Shown here: in pieces, positions 1 through 6,172 of the stretch
How positions within the stretch are numbered: the first letter of the stretch is position 1
Layout: the number at the start of each line of letters is the position of its first letter
From: Chitinophagaceae bacterium
Lineage (GTDB): Bacteria; Bacteroidota; Bacteroidia; Chitinophagales; Chitinophagaceae
Length of the DNA: 7,056 nucleotides
Direction: 5' to 3'
Assembly: GCA_025963615.1 (NCBI GenBank)
Contig: JAOQAL010000566.1
Span: 1 to 7,056 of the forward strand
Notes under the pieces: model-generated
The model's input: the letters and a program-made list of their open reading frames with translations, nothing else
Database searches by the model: none
What the model was told of the DNA's origin: nothing
Position numbers and translations under genes: made by a program

Positions 1-226
1 GCGAACCTGTAATTTTAGGCCATTCCTATCCTGATAAACCCTGGTGGGCCAGCCTATAGTGTCCATAGTAATCTTCCAGGTTAAAAGCAGTGGGAGCCAT
101 CCCGCATTCGTCGAACCGGGTATATAGTATGTCGAAAGAATTTCTGTTATTTCCCCGTATTGGTAGCTTTATGGCAGCTATAATTTTAACTCCGGTTGAA
201 CCGGTTAACTGCTAATATATTTTACG
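1..226. other. Region upstream of the sensor kinase, no confident gene
   Basis: No complete gene is visible here. On the plus strand a frame open from the left edge ends at a TAG at 57-59. Its last 18 codons read as ordinary protein (ending PWWASL) and could be the tail of an upstream gene, but this is too short to judge. On the minus strand a frame is open from 211 down to a TAG at 26-28 (61 codons). It has no ATG near its upstream end and I recognise no family in it. The last 35 bases before the kinase hold a CCGGTT tandem element and an AT-rich stretch (TAATATATTTTA), which probably form the kinase regulatory region. Confidence 0.4.
192..209 (+). promoter_or_regulatory. Tandem CCGGTT element upstream of the kinase gene
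   Basis: Two copies of a nine-base unit lie head to tail: CCGGTTGAA at 192-200 and CCGGTTAAC at 201-209. The same stretch contains the inverted repeat CCGGTT-G-AACCGG (192-204) and the 8-base palindrome AACCGGTT (199-206). It ends 17 bases before the kinase ATG. LytTR regulators are known to bind pairs of roughly 9-bp direct repeats that often contain GTT, so an autoregulatory site for the downstream regulator is possible. The usual spacing between half-sites is about two helical turns rather than one. The structure is seen in the sequence; the role is inferred. Confidence 0.3.
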
Positions 227-1411
227 ATGGAATTTGACAACGACCGGATCATCAAGCCCATGCACAAGGTTGAAATCATTGGCTGGGTGCTGCTTTGCCT
301 GGCGAACCCTCTGATTAACTGGTGGAGTACTCTTTACGGCGACCTAAACCGGCAGCCAGCTCCCCCGATGATATTTGTTTTTGACCTGGTACATCTGCTT
401 TTGATCAGCATACTGGTTCTTCCGGCTTATATTTTATATGGCCGATTGATGGTGGCAAAATTTCTTTTACAGAAGCGATATACTTTCTTTATCCTGATAA
501 GCATGGCCTGGTTTATGGTGATACAGGCATTTTTATTCTTTATTTATTCTCTCATCTTAAAATTTGATGTTACCCCACTGGAGTATACTTATTTTTCACA
601 CAGCTACAGCACCATTATCCGGGAGAGTTTGTGGATCATTATTAACATGGTTCTTGCCGGCGCTATTTGTTTTATCCGGGAAACGCTGGCCAAAGATGAT
701 CTTGTGGCGACCCTTCAACGGGATAATAATTTTTTTAAATTACGCTACCTGCGGTCGCAACTGAATCCCCACTTTCTTTTTAATACCTTGAATAGCATTT
801 ATTCCCTGAGTCTTCAAAAATCGGATAAAGCACCGGAAATGGTGGTGCGCCTTTCAGACATTATGCGGTATCTTGTATATGAATGCAATGAAGAAAAAAT
901 TTCTTTGAATAAAGAAATTGAATTCATCAGGAATTATATTGAAATTGAAAAAATGAGGTATAAAGCAGATGTGCGTTTTACCGTAGAGGGAGAAACGGAT
1001 GGCAGGATGATCGAACCATTCCTGTTTATATCTTTTATTGAAAATGGATTTAAACATGCACTGGACAATTCATTTTCTGAGCCTTTTATTTATATAAATC
1101 TTAAAGTTACCACAAGCCAGATCGTACTGAATGTAATTAACAGCAGCAACGCAGATCTGGAAACACAGGCAAAAAAGATACATGGAAAGGGTATTTCACA
1201 AAGCAAAAGTCTCCTGGAATTATTATATCCGCATTCGTATGCCCTGGATATTATTCAGACAGATAAAGAAGAAAACCGTGAAAATAATTTAAGAGTACAC
1301 AATGCGAAAGAGCGCCTGGAAATGCTATACCCGGATTCTTATACATTGGACGTAATTTTAAAGAACAATGTGTTTACCGTATCCTTAATAGTAAAAACAA
1401 GAGCCGCTTGA
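227..1411 (+). CDS. LytS-like membrane sensor histidine kinase
   Basis: Sensor kinase of a LytS/LytTR two-component system. It is expected to sit in the inner membrane, autophosphorylate on His and pass the phosphate to the regulator encoded next. Four hydrophobic segments occupy about residues 15-33, 48-71, 84-111 and 134-150, with no large extracytoplasmic domain. A short coiled linker leads to the His_kinase (PF06580-type) H-box, LRSQLNPHFLFNTLNSIYSL at 175-194, with His182 the likely phosphoacceptor. The N-box is FISFIENGFKHAL at 267-279 (Asn273). The C-terminal part of the ATPase domain is odd. The segment ending in LLELLYPHSYALDII (to 343) is repeated 34 residues later as RLEMLYPDSYTLDVI, giving 394 residues where relatives are usually nearer 340-370. 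The first copy keeps the GxG glycines (320, 322) and the second keeps the Asn359 and Arg363 typical of this box. The ATG at 227 is the first possible start after an in-frame TAA at 206-208. The signal sensed is unknown. Confidence 0.93.
   Translation: MEFDNDRIIKPMHKVEIIGWVLLCLANPLINWWSTLYGDLNRQPAPPMIFVFDLVHLLLISILVLPAYILYGRLMVAKFLLQKRYTFFILISMAWFMVIQAFLFFIYSLILKFDVTPLEYTYFSHSYSTIIRESLWIIINMVLAGAICFIRETLAKDDLVATLQRDNNFFKLRYLRSQLNPHFLFNTLNSIYSLSLQKSDKAPEMVVRLSDIMRYLVYECNEEKISLNKEIEFIRNYIEIEKMRYKADVRFTVEGETDGRMIEPFLFISFIENGFKHALDNSFSEPFIYINLKVTTSQIVLNVINSSNADLETQAKKIHGKGISQSKSLLELLYPHSYALDIIQTDKEENRENNLRVHNAKERLEMLYPDSYTLDVILKNNVFTVSLIVKTRAA
1184..1357 (+). repeat. Internal duplication in the kinase ATPase tail
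   Basis: Codons 320-343 (1184-1255) and 354-377 (1286-1357) encode related segments with a period of 34 residues (102 bases). Over the best-matching 18 residues (326-343 against 360-377), 11 are identical, including the LxLYPxSYxLDxI core. The DNA has drifted at many third positions, so the duplication is not recent. The kinase family normally has one such block (G-x-G-L-x-N ... R-L-x-x-L-Y-P) before the last strand. Confidence 0.65.
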
Positions 1412-2115
1412 TAAAGTGCATTATTGTAGAAGATGAAGTGCTGGCACAGGATGTCATGAAAAGTCACCTGCAGAAGGTTGAACGTTTCAAGCTAGTTGGC
1501 AGTTACAGAACTGCGCCCGAAGCCATGGAAGCGCTGAAAACGCACGAAGTGGATGTCATGTTCCTGGACATCAGGTTACCCGGGATGACGGGCTTAGATT
1601 TTTTACAATCATTGGTTAATCCACCGCTGGTAGTGCTTACAACAGCCTATGCTGAGTATGCACTGGAAAGCTATGAGCTGAATGTAATCGATTACCTGCT
1701 GAAGCCCATATCATTTGAACGTTTTTCAAAAACAATTGATAAGATCGTCGATGGCAGGTTATTCACTGGAACAGGGAAAGGGATGGGGCTTAAAGCCGGC
1801 GACCATATCTTTATCAAGAGCAACAGTAAGTTCTTCAAGATAAATTTTTCCGAAATCGTTTTTGTGGAGGGCATGAAGGACTACCTTAAAATCCATACAA
1901 CAGAAAATACATTAATAACCCACCAGACCATGACGGATATTGAAAAGATACTGCCGGCCAGGCAATTCATCCGGATTCATAAATCATATATCATTGCGGT
2001 CGCACACATCAGGTCTGTGTATGGTAATTCGGTGGAAATGGGAAGGGCCACGATCCCTATTGGAATTAATTACAAAGAAAAAGTGATGAGTTTGGTAGGT
2101 GGAAAATCAAAATAA
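1408..2115 (+). CDS. LytTR-family DNA-binding response regulator
   Basis: Cytoplasmic response regulator, the expected partner of the LytS-like kinase just upstream. Residues 1-115 form a receiver domain. It has acidic residues Glu8-Asp9-Glu10 after the first strand, the phosphoacceptor Asp54 in MFLDIRLPGM, Thr78/Thr79 in LTTAYAEYAL, and Lys99 in the LLKP motif. Residues about 132-230 form a LytTR DNA-binding domain with the typical IVFVEGMKDYLKIHT stretch (150-164) and FIRIHKSYIIAV (187-198). The 235-residue length is normal for the family. The start is a TTG at 1408-1410 that overlaps the kinase stop as TTGA. The next ATG (codon 17) would remove the first strand and acidic pocket, so TTG is chosen. 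The overlap implies translational coupling and a fixed ratio of kinase to regulator. Its targets are unknown; it may control its own operon through the CCGGTT element. Confidence 0.95.
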   Translation: MIKCIIVEDEVLAQDVMKSHLQKVERFKLVGSYRTAPEAMEALKTHEVDVMFLDIRLPGMTGLDFLQSLVNPPLVVLTTAYAEYALESYELNVIDYLLKPISFERFSKTIDKIVDGRLFTGTGKGMGLKAGDHIFIKSNSKFFKINFSEIVFVEGMKDYLKIHTTENTLITHQTMTDIEKILPARQFIRIHKSYIIAVAHIRSVYGNSVEMGRATIPIGINYKEKVMSLVGGKSK

Positions 2116-2155
2116 AAGGTTTCGGTATCATTTCTCCGTTTGACCTTCTTCTTTT
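2116..2155 (+). terminator. Possible weak terminator after the regulator gene
   Basis: Immediately after the regulator stop, AAGGT (2116-2120) can pair with ACCTT (2143-2147), and CGG (2123-2125) with CCG (2136-2138). A T-rich tail CTTCTTTT follows at 2148-2155. The stem is short and interrupted by an internal loop, so this is a tentative intrinsic terminator, supported mainly by its position. Confidence 0.3.
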
Positions 2156-2220
2156 AAAATGATTCTATTTCGGTTCACCATTCCATTGATCAGGTACATT
2201 TCATGTTGCTGTCCATACAT
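2128..2220 (-). CDS. Doubtful small ORF, 30 codons
   Basis: On the minus strand an ATG at 2220 opens 30 codons (beginning MYGQQHEMYLING, ending EEGQTEK) and stops at a TGA at 2128-2130. AAAGGA lies eight bases before the ATG, a well-placed Shine-Dalgarno-like sequence that is uncommon in this window, and an in-frame TAA lies just upstream. I recognise no family and see no hydrophobic segment. It would converge with the response regulator and overlap the possible terminator hairpin. It could be a real small protein, a decayed fragment, or chance. Confidence 0.2.
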   Translation of the reverse strand: MYGQQHEMYLINGMVNRNRIILKEEGQTEK

Positions 2221-2398
2221 ACCTTAAATCCTTTCTTATCTATTTTTTAAACGACATTTTTTTCTTGCAACCGGTTTGCCGGAATCGTACCCTGTAATGG
2301 GCAAAAAACGGTTCTTTTTCTTCAGATAATTATCCGGAAATATTATTTATAATGATTCACAACACAGAGCGATCCGCCTATCCAGCCGATAGTATTTA

Positions 2399-2428
2399 TT
2401 GAATCACAACTTTAAAATGATAAATTTG
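2399..2428 (+). promoter_or_regulatory. Bacteroidota-type promoter for the oxidoreductase gene
   Basis: TTG at 2399-2401 and TAAATTTG at 2421-2428 are separated by 19 bases. This matches the known Bacteroidota housekeeping promoter consensus (TTG near -33, TAnnTTTG near -7), with a perfect -7 element. Transcription would start near 2433-2436, leaving a leader of about 95 bases before the ATG at 2529. It is the clearest promoter in the window, and it indicates that the oxidoreductase is transcribed separately from the two-component genes. Confidence 0.6.
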
Positions 2429-2528
2429 CGGATGACTGATTTTGCCGTCCATTCAGGGGCTTTTTTAAAGGGTAGGCGCATGCTGGGAATAGCTGGATTT
2501 CATTTCAAAAACTCAATTTTTATTTTTC

Positions 2529-4289
2529 ATGGAGCGTAAAGAACTGAAACCCCGGTACGATGTCGTGATCATAGGATCAGGGATCGGTGGTCTGACTGCC
2601 GGAGCCTTACTAAGCAAGGCTGGCTTGTCGGTATGTGTATTGGAAAAAGAACCCCATCCGGGGGGTTACCTGGCAGGTTTCCGCAGAAAGGATTTTCGTT
2701 TTGATACGGCTATACACTGGCTGAACCAATATTCAAAAGAAGGAATGGTATGCAGGCTTTTTGATGCTTTGGGAGATGATTATCCGCGGGCAATTACGCA
2801 GCAAAGGATCCGCCGTTTTAAGGGGGACGACTACGAATATTTGCTTACCAATAAACCCGATGATCTTAAAGAACAATGGAAAAAAGAATTTCCGGAAGAT
2901 GCTGATGGCATTGACCGATTTTTCAGGGATGCTAAAAAAGTAGGAGAGGCGTTTAAAAATTTTGGTCATATTTTCCGGGCGGAAGAAACGATGAGTTTTG
3001 CCGAAAAGCTGCGCAAAAAAAAGAACCTGATCCTGTTCGCCCTCCGGTTCATTCCGCATCTGCGCTACTCCGGTGAAAAAGGCATAAAAAAAGGTCTATC
3101 GAAATATTTCAAGAATAAAAGATTACATGAAGTGTTCAGTGCAGATACCGAAATACTTTCCTGCATCGTGCCCATCGGATGGGCCTATTATAACGATTTT
3201 CAAAGCCCGCCGCATGGCGGAGGACAGGTAATAGCCGAGTGGCTGGAGCATGTCATTCAGTATTTCAACCAGGAAACACATTACCAGTATGAAGTAAGGC
3301 AAATTTTAACCGAAGGAAATACGGCCCGCGGTGTATTATGCACCCGGAGCGGTAAAGAATACAAAATAGAAAGCAAATACGTGATAGCCGCATCGGATGC
3401 GCCAACACTTTATGGTAAATTGTTGCCCGACGCCTTAGTTCCTTCCAAAATAAAAAAGAACCTGGCGAAAGCAGAACTCTATAGTTCATCCGTTACAATC
3501 AGTATTGCGCTGGATTGCCCGGTGGAAGAATTAGGTTTTAACGAAGAACTGATTCATGTATCAAGTGCGACTGTGCCTCGCTGTGAGCAAGCTGCCGGCG
3601 ATCCTTTACGTACGGAACTATGCATCCTGGCCCCCAGCTTCCGGGATAAGTCATTGGCCCCGGAAGGCCACGGAACGCTGTTATTATTTATGCCAGCCGA
3701 TATGAAATTTGAGAAGCAATGGCGCACTGAAAAGGACGAAAAGGGAAATTTCATACGCGGCAAGGCGTATAAAGAACTCAAGGATTCCATTGCACAGCTA
3801 CTTATTCAACGGGTAGAAGAAAAAGTAGCGCCTGGTTTACGAAAGCATATCCTTTTTTATGAAGTGGCAACTCCCATAACGCACTGGCGGTATACCGGCA
3901 ATACCGGTGGTTCGATGATGGCGACCAAGCCGAACCGCCCCAATATGATGAATAAAGTAGCCACTTACCGCACGCCCGTAAAAAATTTACTGGTTGGTGG
4001 TCATTGGGCAGAACTGGGTGGCGGGGTGCCTATCGCGACAAAAGCCGGAGCTAATTCCGCCATGCTTATTCTTAAACAGGAAAATAAAGCCGCTTATAAA
4101 GCATTTGCCTCTTATATAGATGGCCGTACAGATTTATCTGTTCTGCAGCAAAGCGATGCGTTTAAACCCTACGGCAATAACTGGATTCAAAAACCAACAC
4201 CGGCTCAAAAGAAAAAACTTCGTATGACTGCCCCTGAAGCCGTGAATGTTAATGACGAGGACCAGGAAGATGAACTGCTGGATTTTTAA
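2529..4289 (+). CDS. FAD-dependent phytoene desaturase / carotenoid isomerase-like oxidoreductase
   Basis: Flavoprotein of the phytoene desaturase / CrtISO / retinol saturase superfamily. Such enzymes desaturate, saturate or isomerise long polyene chains using bound FAD, often at the membrane. The N-terminus has the dinucleotide-binding strand and loop DVVIIGSGIGGLTAG (11-25; GxGxxG at 16-21), then the FAD ribose-binding Glu39 in LEKEPHPGGYLAGF, and FRFDTAIHW at 56-64. SPPHGGGQVIAEWLEHVI (227-244) corresponds to the family's P-x-G-G-x-x-x-x-x-A-L region. The C-terminal FAD motif is NLLVGGHWAELGGGVPIATK (486-505). Typical members have about 490-510 residues; this one has 586. The extra part is mostly a tail after about residue 520 that ends in a strongly acidic stretch (NVNDEDQEDELLDF, 573-586). 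No phytoene synthase, cyclase or hydroxylase gene is nearby, so the substrate cannot be assigned. The ATG at 2529 is chosen because the FAD strand begins about 10 residues later; the bases before it are T-rich with no Shine-Dalgarno sequence. Confidence 0.85.
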   Translation: MERKELKPRYDVVIIGSGIGGLTAGALLSKAGLSVCVLEKEPHPGGYLAGFRRKDFRFDTAIHWLNQYSKEGMVCRLFDALGDDYPRAITQQRIRRFKGDDYEYLLTNKPDDLKEQWKKEFPEDADGIDRFFRDAKKVGEAFKNFGHIFRAEETMSFAEKLRKKKNLILFALRFIPHLRYSGEKGIKKGLSKYFKNKRLHEVFSADTEILSCIVPIGWAYYNDFQSPPHGGGQVIAEWLEHVIQYFNQETHYQYEVRQILTEGNTARGVLCTRSGKEYKIESKYVIAASDAPTLYGKLLPDALVPSKIKKNLAKAELYSSSVTISIALDCPVEELGFNEELIHVSSATVPRCEQAAGDPLRTELCILAPSFRDKSLAPEGHGTLLLFMPADMKFEKQWRTEKDEKGNFIRGKAYKELKDSIAQLLIQRVEEKVAPGLRKHILFYEVATPITHWRYTGNTGGSMMATKPNRPNMMNKVATYRTPVKNLLVGGHWAELGGGVPIATKAGANSAMLILKQENKAAYKAFASYIDGRTDLSVLQQSDAFKPYGNNWIQKPTPAQKKKLRMTAPEAVNVNDEDQEDELLDF

Positions 4290-4595
4290 CTATGAAATTT
4301 ATTTTGTTAGCTGAATTTTTAAGTTTTGCTAATGCTGTGGCGCAGGTCGCAATAACAGATAATCGTGCCGGACCCGGGATACAGATATTTTCTTCTCTTA
4401 CCACTGTTAATTAACTTGTACCGTGCTTAAATTTTATTTATGCATCAGTTTAATTGACAGGCTGGCAAACCAATCGTGCTTGTACCAACATTTTTTAATT
4501 TTCCAACGCATTGGTTAAGCAACTACCTGCAAAAAATTCAAGAACATTCGGTGTTTTTATTGGATAACACCCTGGCTACATTAAAAGAAATATAT
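4290..4595. other. Intergenic region between oxidoreductase and acetyltransferase genes
   Basis: The left part holds the 40-codon signal-peptide-like ORF (4292-4414). The rest (4415-4595) is AT-rich with no clear TAnnTTTG promoter. CTTGTACC occurs twice (4415-4422 and 4479-4486), and CGTGCTT occurs beside each copy (4422-4428 and 4475-4481); this may be chance. AAAAGAAA just before the ATG at 4596 may serve as a weak ribosome-binding region. I see no convincing terminator for the oxidoreductase. Confidence 0.4.
4292..4414 (+). CDS. Possible small exported protein or gene remnant, 40 codons
   Basis: An ATG two bases after the oxidoreductase stop opens 40 codons ending at a TAA at 4412-4414. 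The start MKFILLAEFLSFANAVAQ looks like a signal peptide: one Lys, a hydrophobic core, then a small-residue region (ANAVAQ) where cleavage could occur. That would leave only about 22 residues. It may be a genuine small secreted peptide coupled to the oxidoreductase, or the surviving 5' end of a larger exported protein whose remainder was lost. I see no continuation of similar character in other frames downstream. I recognise no family. Confidence 0.35.
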   Translation: MKFILLAEFLSFANAVAQVAITDNRAGPGIQIFSSLTTVN

Positions 4596-5075
4596 ATGAT
4601 CCGAAAAATTGAGAATCAAGACTACGAATTCATTTTTAACCTGTACATGCACCCGGATACCAATCCGTATCTTATGTATGAAGTCATGGCTAAGGATGCG
4701 TTCCTGCCCATTTACCAGGATTTGCTTCAACGGGATATCGTATATGTTTACAGCGATGAGGGAAAAGATATTGGTATGTTTAAGTTAGTGCCTTTAACCT
4801 ATCGCTCATCACATGTTGCTTATCTCGGTGGGTTAGCGGTTCATCCATCCTCAGCCGGCAAAGGATATGGATTTAAAATGATGCAGGAAATTGTGGTATT
4901 TGCACAAAAGAAGGGTTTTCTGAGAATAGAATTAAGCACTGCTGTTACGAATGAAAAAGCGGTTCATCTTTATACAAAAGCGGGCTTTGAAAAAGAAGGC
5001 ATCTTAAAAAAATATACACACCTGAAAAGCGGAAATATATTCCTGGATGAAGTGATGATGGCTTGGGTGATATGA
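4596..5075 (+). CDS. GNAT-family N-acetyltransferase
   Basis: Cytoplasmic acetyltransferase that moves the acetyl group of acetyl-CoA to an amine. The 159-residue length is normal for a single-domain GNAT protein. The acetyl-CoA binding region (motif A) is YLGGLAVHPSSAGKGYGFKM at 76-95, where the Q/R-x-x-G-x-G/A loop appears as AGKGYG (87-92) with the first position changed to Ala. Motif B is NEKAVHLYTKAGFEKEG at 119-135, the usual Asn-x-x-A-x-x-x-Y-x-x-x-G-F signature. The substrate cannot be deduced; relatives include RimI-like and phosphinothricin-type acetyltransferases. A GTG at 4476 in the same frame would add 40 residues that do not look like the family, while the protein from the ATG at 4596 begins with a normal GNAT first strand (MIRKIENQDYEFIF), so this start is preferred. 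The gene ends 35 bases from the convergent minus-strand gene, with no strong terminator hairpin between them. Confidence 0.9.
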   Translation: MIRKIENQDYEFIFNLYMHPDTNPYLMYEVMAKDAFLPIYQDLLQRDIVYVYSDEGKDIGMFKLVPLTYRSSHVAYLGGLAVHPSSAGKGYGFKMMQEIVVFAQKKGFLRIELSTAVTNEKAVHLYTKAGFEKEGILKKYTHLKSGNIFLDEVMMAWVI

Positions 5076-5110
5076 GTATTTTTTACAAAAAAGCTGTGAG
5101 ACAAAATATT

Positions 5111-6112
5111 TTATCTTGCTGCAAGTATCAGCGCCATGGTAGCCCAATGACTACCGGCCGCGGAGATAAACTGATCGCCTTCGTGCGGAAAGCCGCTCTC
5201 TACAAAAGGCACTGAAGGAAAAGAACGTGTCTTTACCCGCCACGATCCATCAGCATATTGCGTTTTCAGCAGAAAAGAAATCCCTTTTTGATAAGCTGGC
5301 GCATCGGCCGCTAATTGCCCTGATTGGTTTAAAGCATACAGACTTTGGCCAGTGGCATAGGCATCCGTTGGTAATGAATCAAGTTGCGACCAGCCGCCAT
5401 CTTCATGTTGTACTGCTAATAACTTTCCGGATTGTTGTTTGATGAAGTCTTTATCGCCTTGAGCCCATGTTAATCCCAATAATTGAAATACTTTTTCTTC
5501 ATTGGCTTCAGGAACTGTTTTCGTTAACCATAATCTTGCCTTATCAACCCGTTCTGTCACTTCGTTTTTGAGTATGGCCGGCGCGAATTGCTGGCTGTTT
5601 TTTACGGCCAGTGCTGTGGCGGTAAAGGAATAATATTCCAGTGGCGGTCTTTCATTGGGGCTTACCCAATTTCCGTTTTTGTTTTGCCGGCGCATAATAT
5701 TCTGTGCAAGTAATTCAATTATTTTATTTGTTTTATAACCTGAAGCGGTGAATGCCCACAGATCATAACCACCTGACATCACAATAGCAACAGGATCATC
5801 GTTTTGAGCCAGCAGCTCTATCCTGGATTTCCATTTATTGTACGTGCTGTCCATGGCTTCATTAATAATGGTATCACTCACAGCAAAGCCATTCTCTTTG
5901 GCAAGTGAAAAGGCGATTCCTCCCAAGGCCTGCCCATGACAGGAGCTACAGGCTTCAGCATTTATTAAAAACGTATGGCTGCTGCTTTGGAGTAAAGGCA
6001 GGCTTTTATTAATTGCGGTTTTAATTTCTTCTGGGCTGATATTGACATCCCTGATTTTTTTAAACCCCAAGATGCAAATTACTATTGCTGTTATGACAAT
6101 TAATTTCTTCAT
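5111..6112 (-). CDS. Exported CxxCH protein with squalene-cyclase-like QW repeats
   Basis: Uncharacterised 333-residue protein, probably outside the cytoplasm. A basic start and hydrophobic stretch (about residues 4-17) form a signal peptide or membrane anchor with no clear cleavage site. One CxxCH motif lies in EACSSCHGQALGG (C55, C58, H59), suggesting a covalently bound c-type heme, although no distal ligand is obvious. Residues about 60-330 look like the alpha/alpha toroid of the prenyltransferase/squalene-cyclase repeat family. QW-type motifs are QNKNGNW (143-149), QHEDGGW (235-241) and QYADGSW (285-291, preceded by ISFLLKT). There is no DxDD cyclisation motif, so squalene cyclase activity is unlikely. 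From memory, the C-terminal half (QLLGLTWA, TDAYATGQSLYALNQSG, ESGFPHEGDQFISAA) closely resembles Acidobacteria proteins of unknown function that also carry ankyrin repeats. The gene lies 103 bases downstream of a same-strand ankyrin gene, which suggests joint function. The ATG at 6112 is the natural start of the signal sequence. Confidence 0.8.
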   Translation of the reverse strand: MKKLIVITAIVICILGFKKIRDVNISPEEIKTAINKSLPLLQSSSHTFLINAEACSSCHGQALGGIAFSLAKENGFAVSDTIINEAMDSTYNKWKSRIELLAQNDDPVAIVMSGGYDLWAFTASGYKTNKIIELLAQNIMRRQNKNGNWVSPNERPPLEYYSFTATALAVKNSQQFAPAILKNEVTERVDKARLWLTKTVPEANEEKVFQLLGLTWAQGDKDFIKQQSGKLLAVQHEDGGWSQLDSLPTDAYATGQSLYALNQSGQLAADAPAYQKGISFLLKTQYADGSWRVKTRSFPSVPFVESGFPHEGDQFISAAGSHWATMALILAAR

Positions 6113-6172
6113 TATTCGAATTTAACATTCAAAATTTCTATTACCAACGATATGGCAGCGAGGATCTTACTT

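Larger units (their letters stand above)
2116..2528. other. 413-base intergenic region before the oxidoreductase gene
   Basis: This stretch holds the possible terminator (2116-2155), the doubtful minus-strand ORF (2128-2220), a single AACCGGTT palindrome at 2269-2276 matching one found upstream of the kinase, and a Bacteroidota-type promoter (2399-2428). Between 2280 and 2398 I see only AT-rich sequence with no convincing hairpin or coding frame. The leader from the predicted transcription start to the ATG is roughly 95 bases. It includes AGGGGCTTTTTT near 2456-2466, but I find no stable stem in front of that T run. Confidence 0.5.

Noticed and set aside
2529..4289. Specific naming of the flavoenzyme as crtI, crtN or crtISO
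   Set aside because: Only superfamily motifs are visible and there is no carotenoid gene context, so a specific activity would be a guess.
4415..4486. CTTGTACC/CGTGCTT repeated words as a regulatory pair
   Set aside because: The repeats are short and AT-rich surroundings make chance recurrence plausible; they are noted only in the intergenic entry.
4476..4595. N-terminal extension of the acetyltransferase from a GTG at 4476
   Set aside because: The 40 extra residues do not resemble a GNAT N-terminus, while the ATG at 4596 begins directly with the family's first strand and has a purine-rich stretch before it.
5076..5110. Bidirectional terminator between the convergent genes
   Set aside because: Only A/T-only inverted repeats are present (TTTTTT-AC-AAAAAA at 5079-5092 and AAAATATTTT at 5103-5112). 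There is no GC stem, so termination here cannot be supported from sequence.
5111..6112. Calling the QW-repeat protein a squalene-hopene cyclase or a prenyltransferase
   Set aside because: There is no DxDD cyclisation motif, the protein is only about half the length of a squalene-hopene cyclase, and it carries an N-terminal CxxCH and an export signal.
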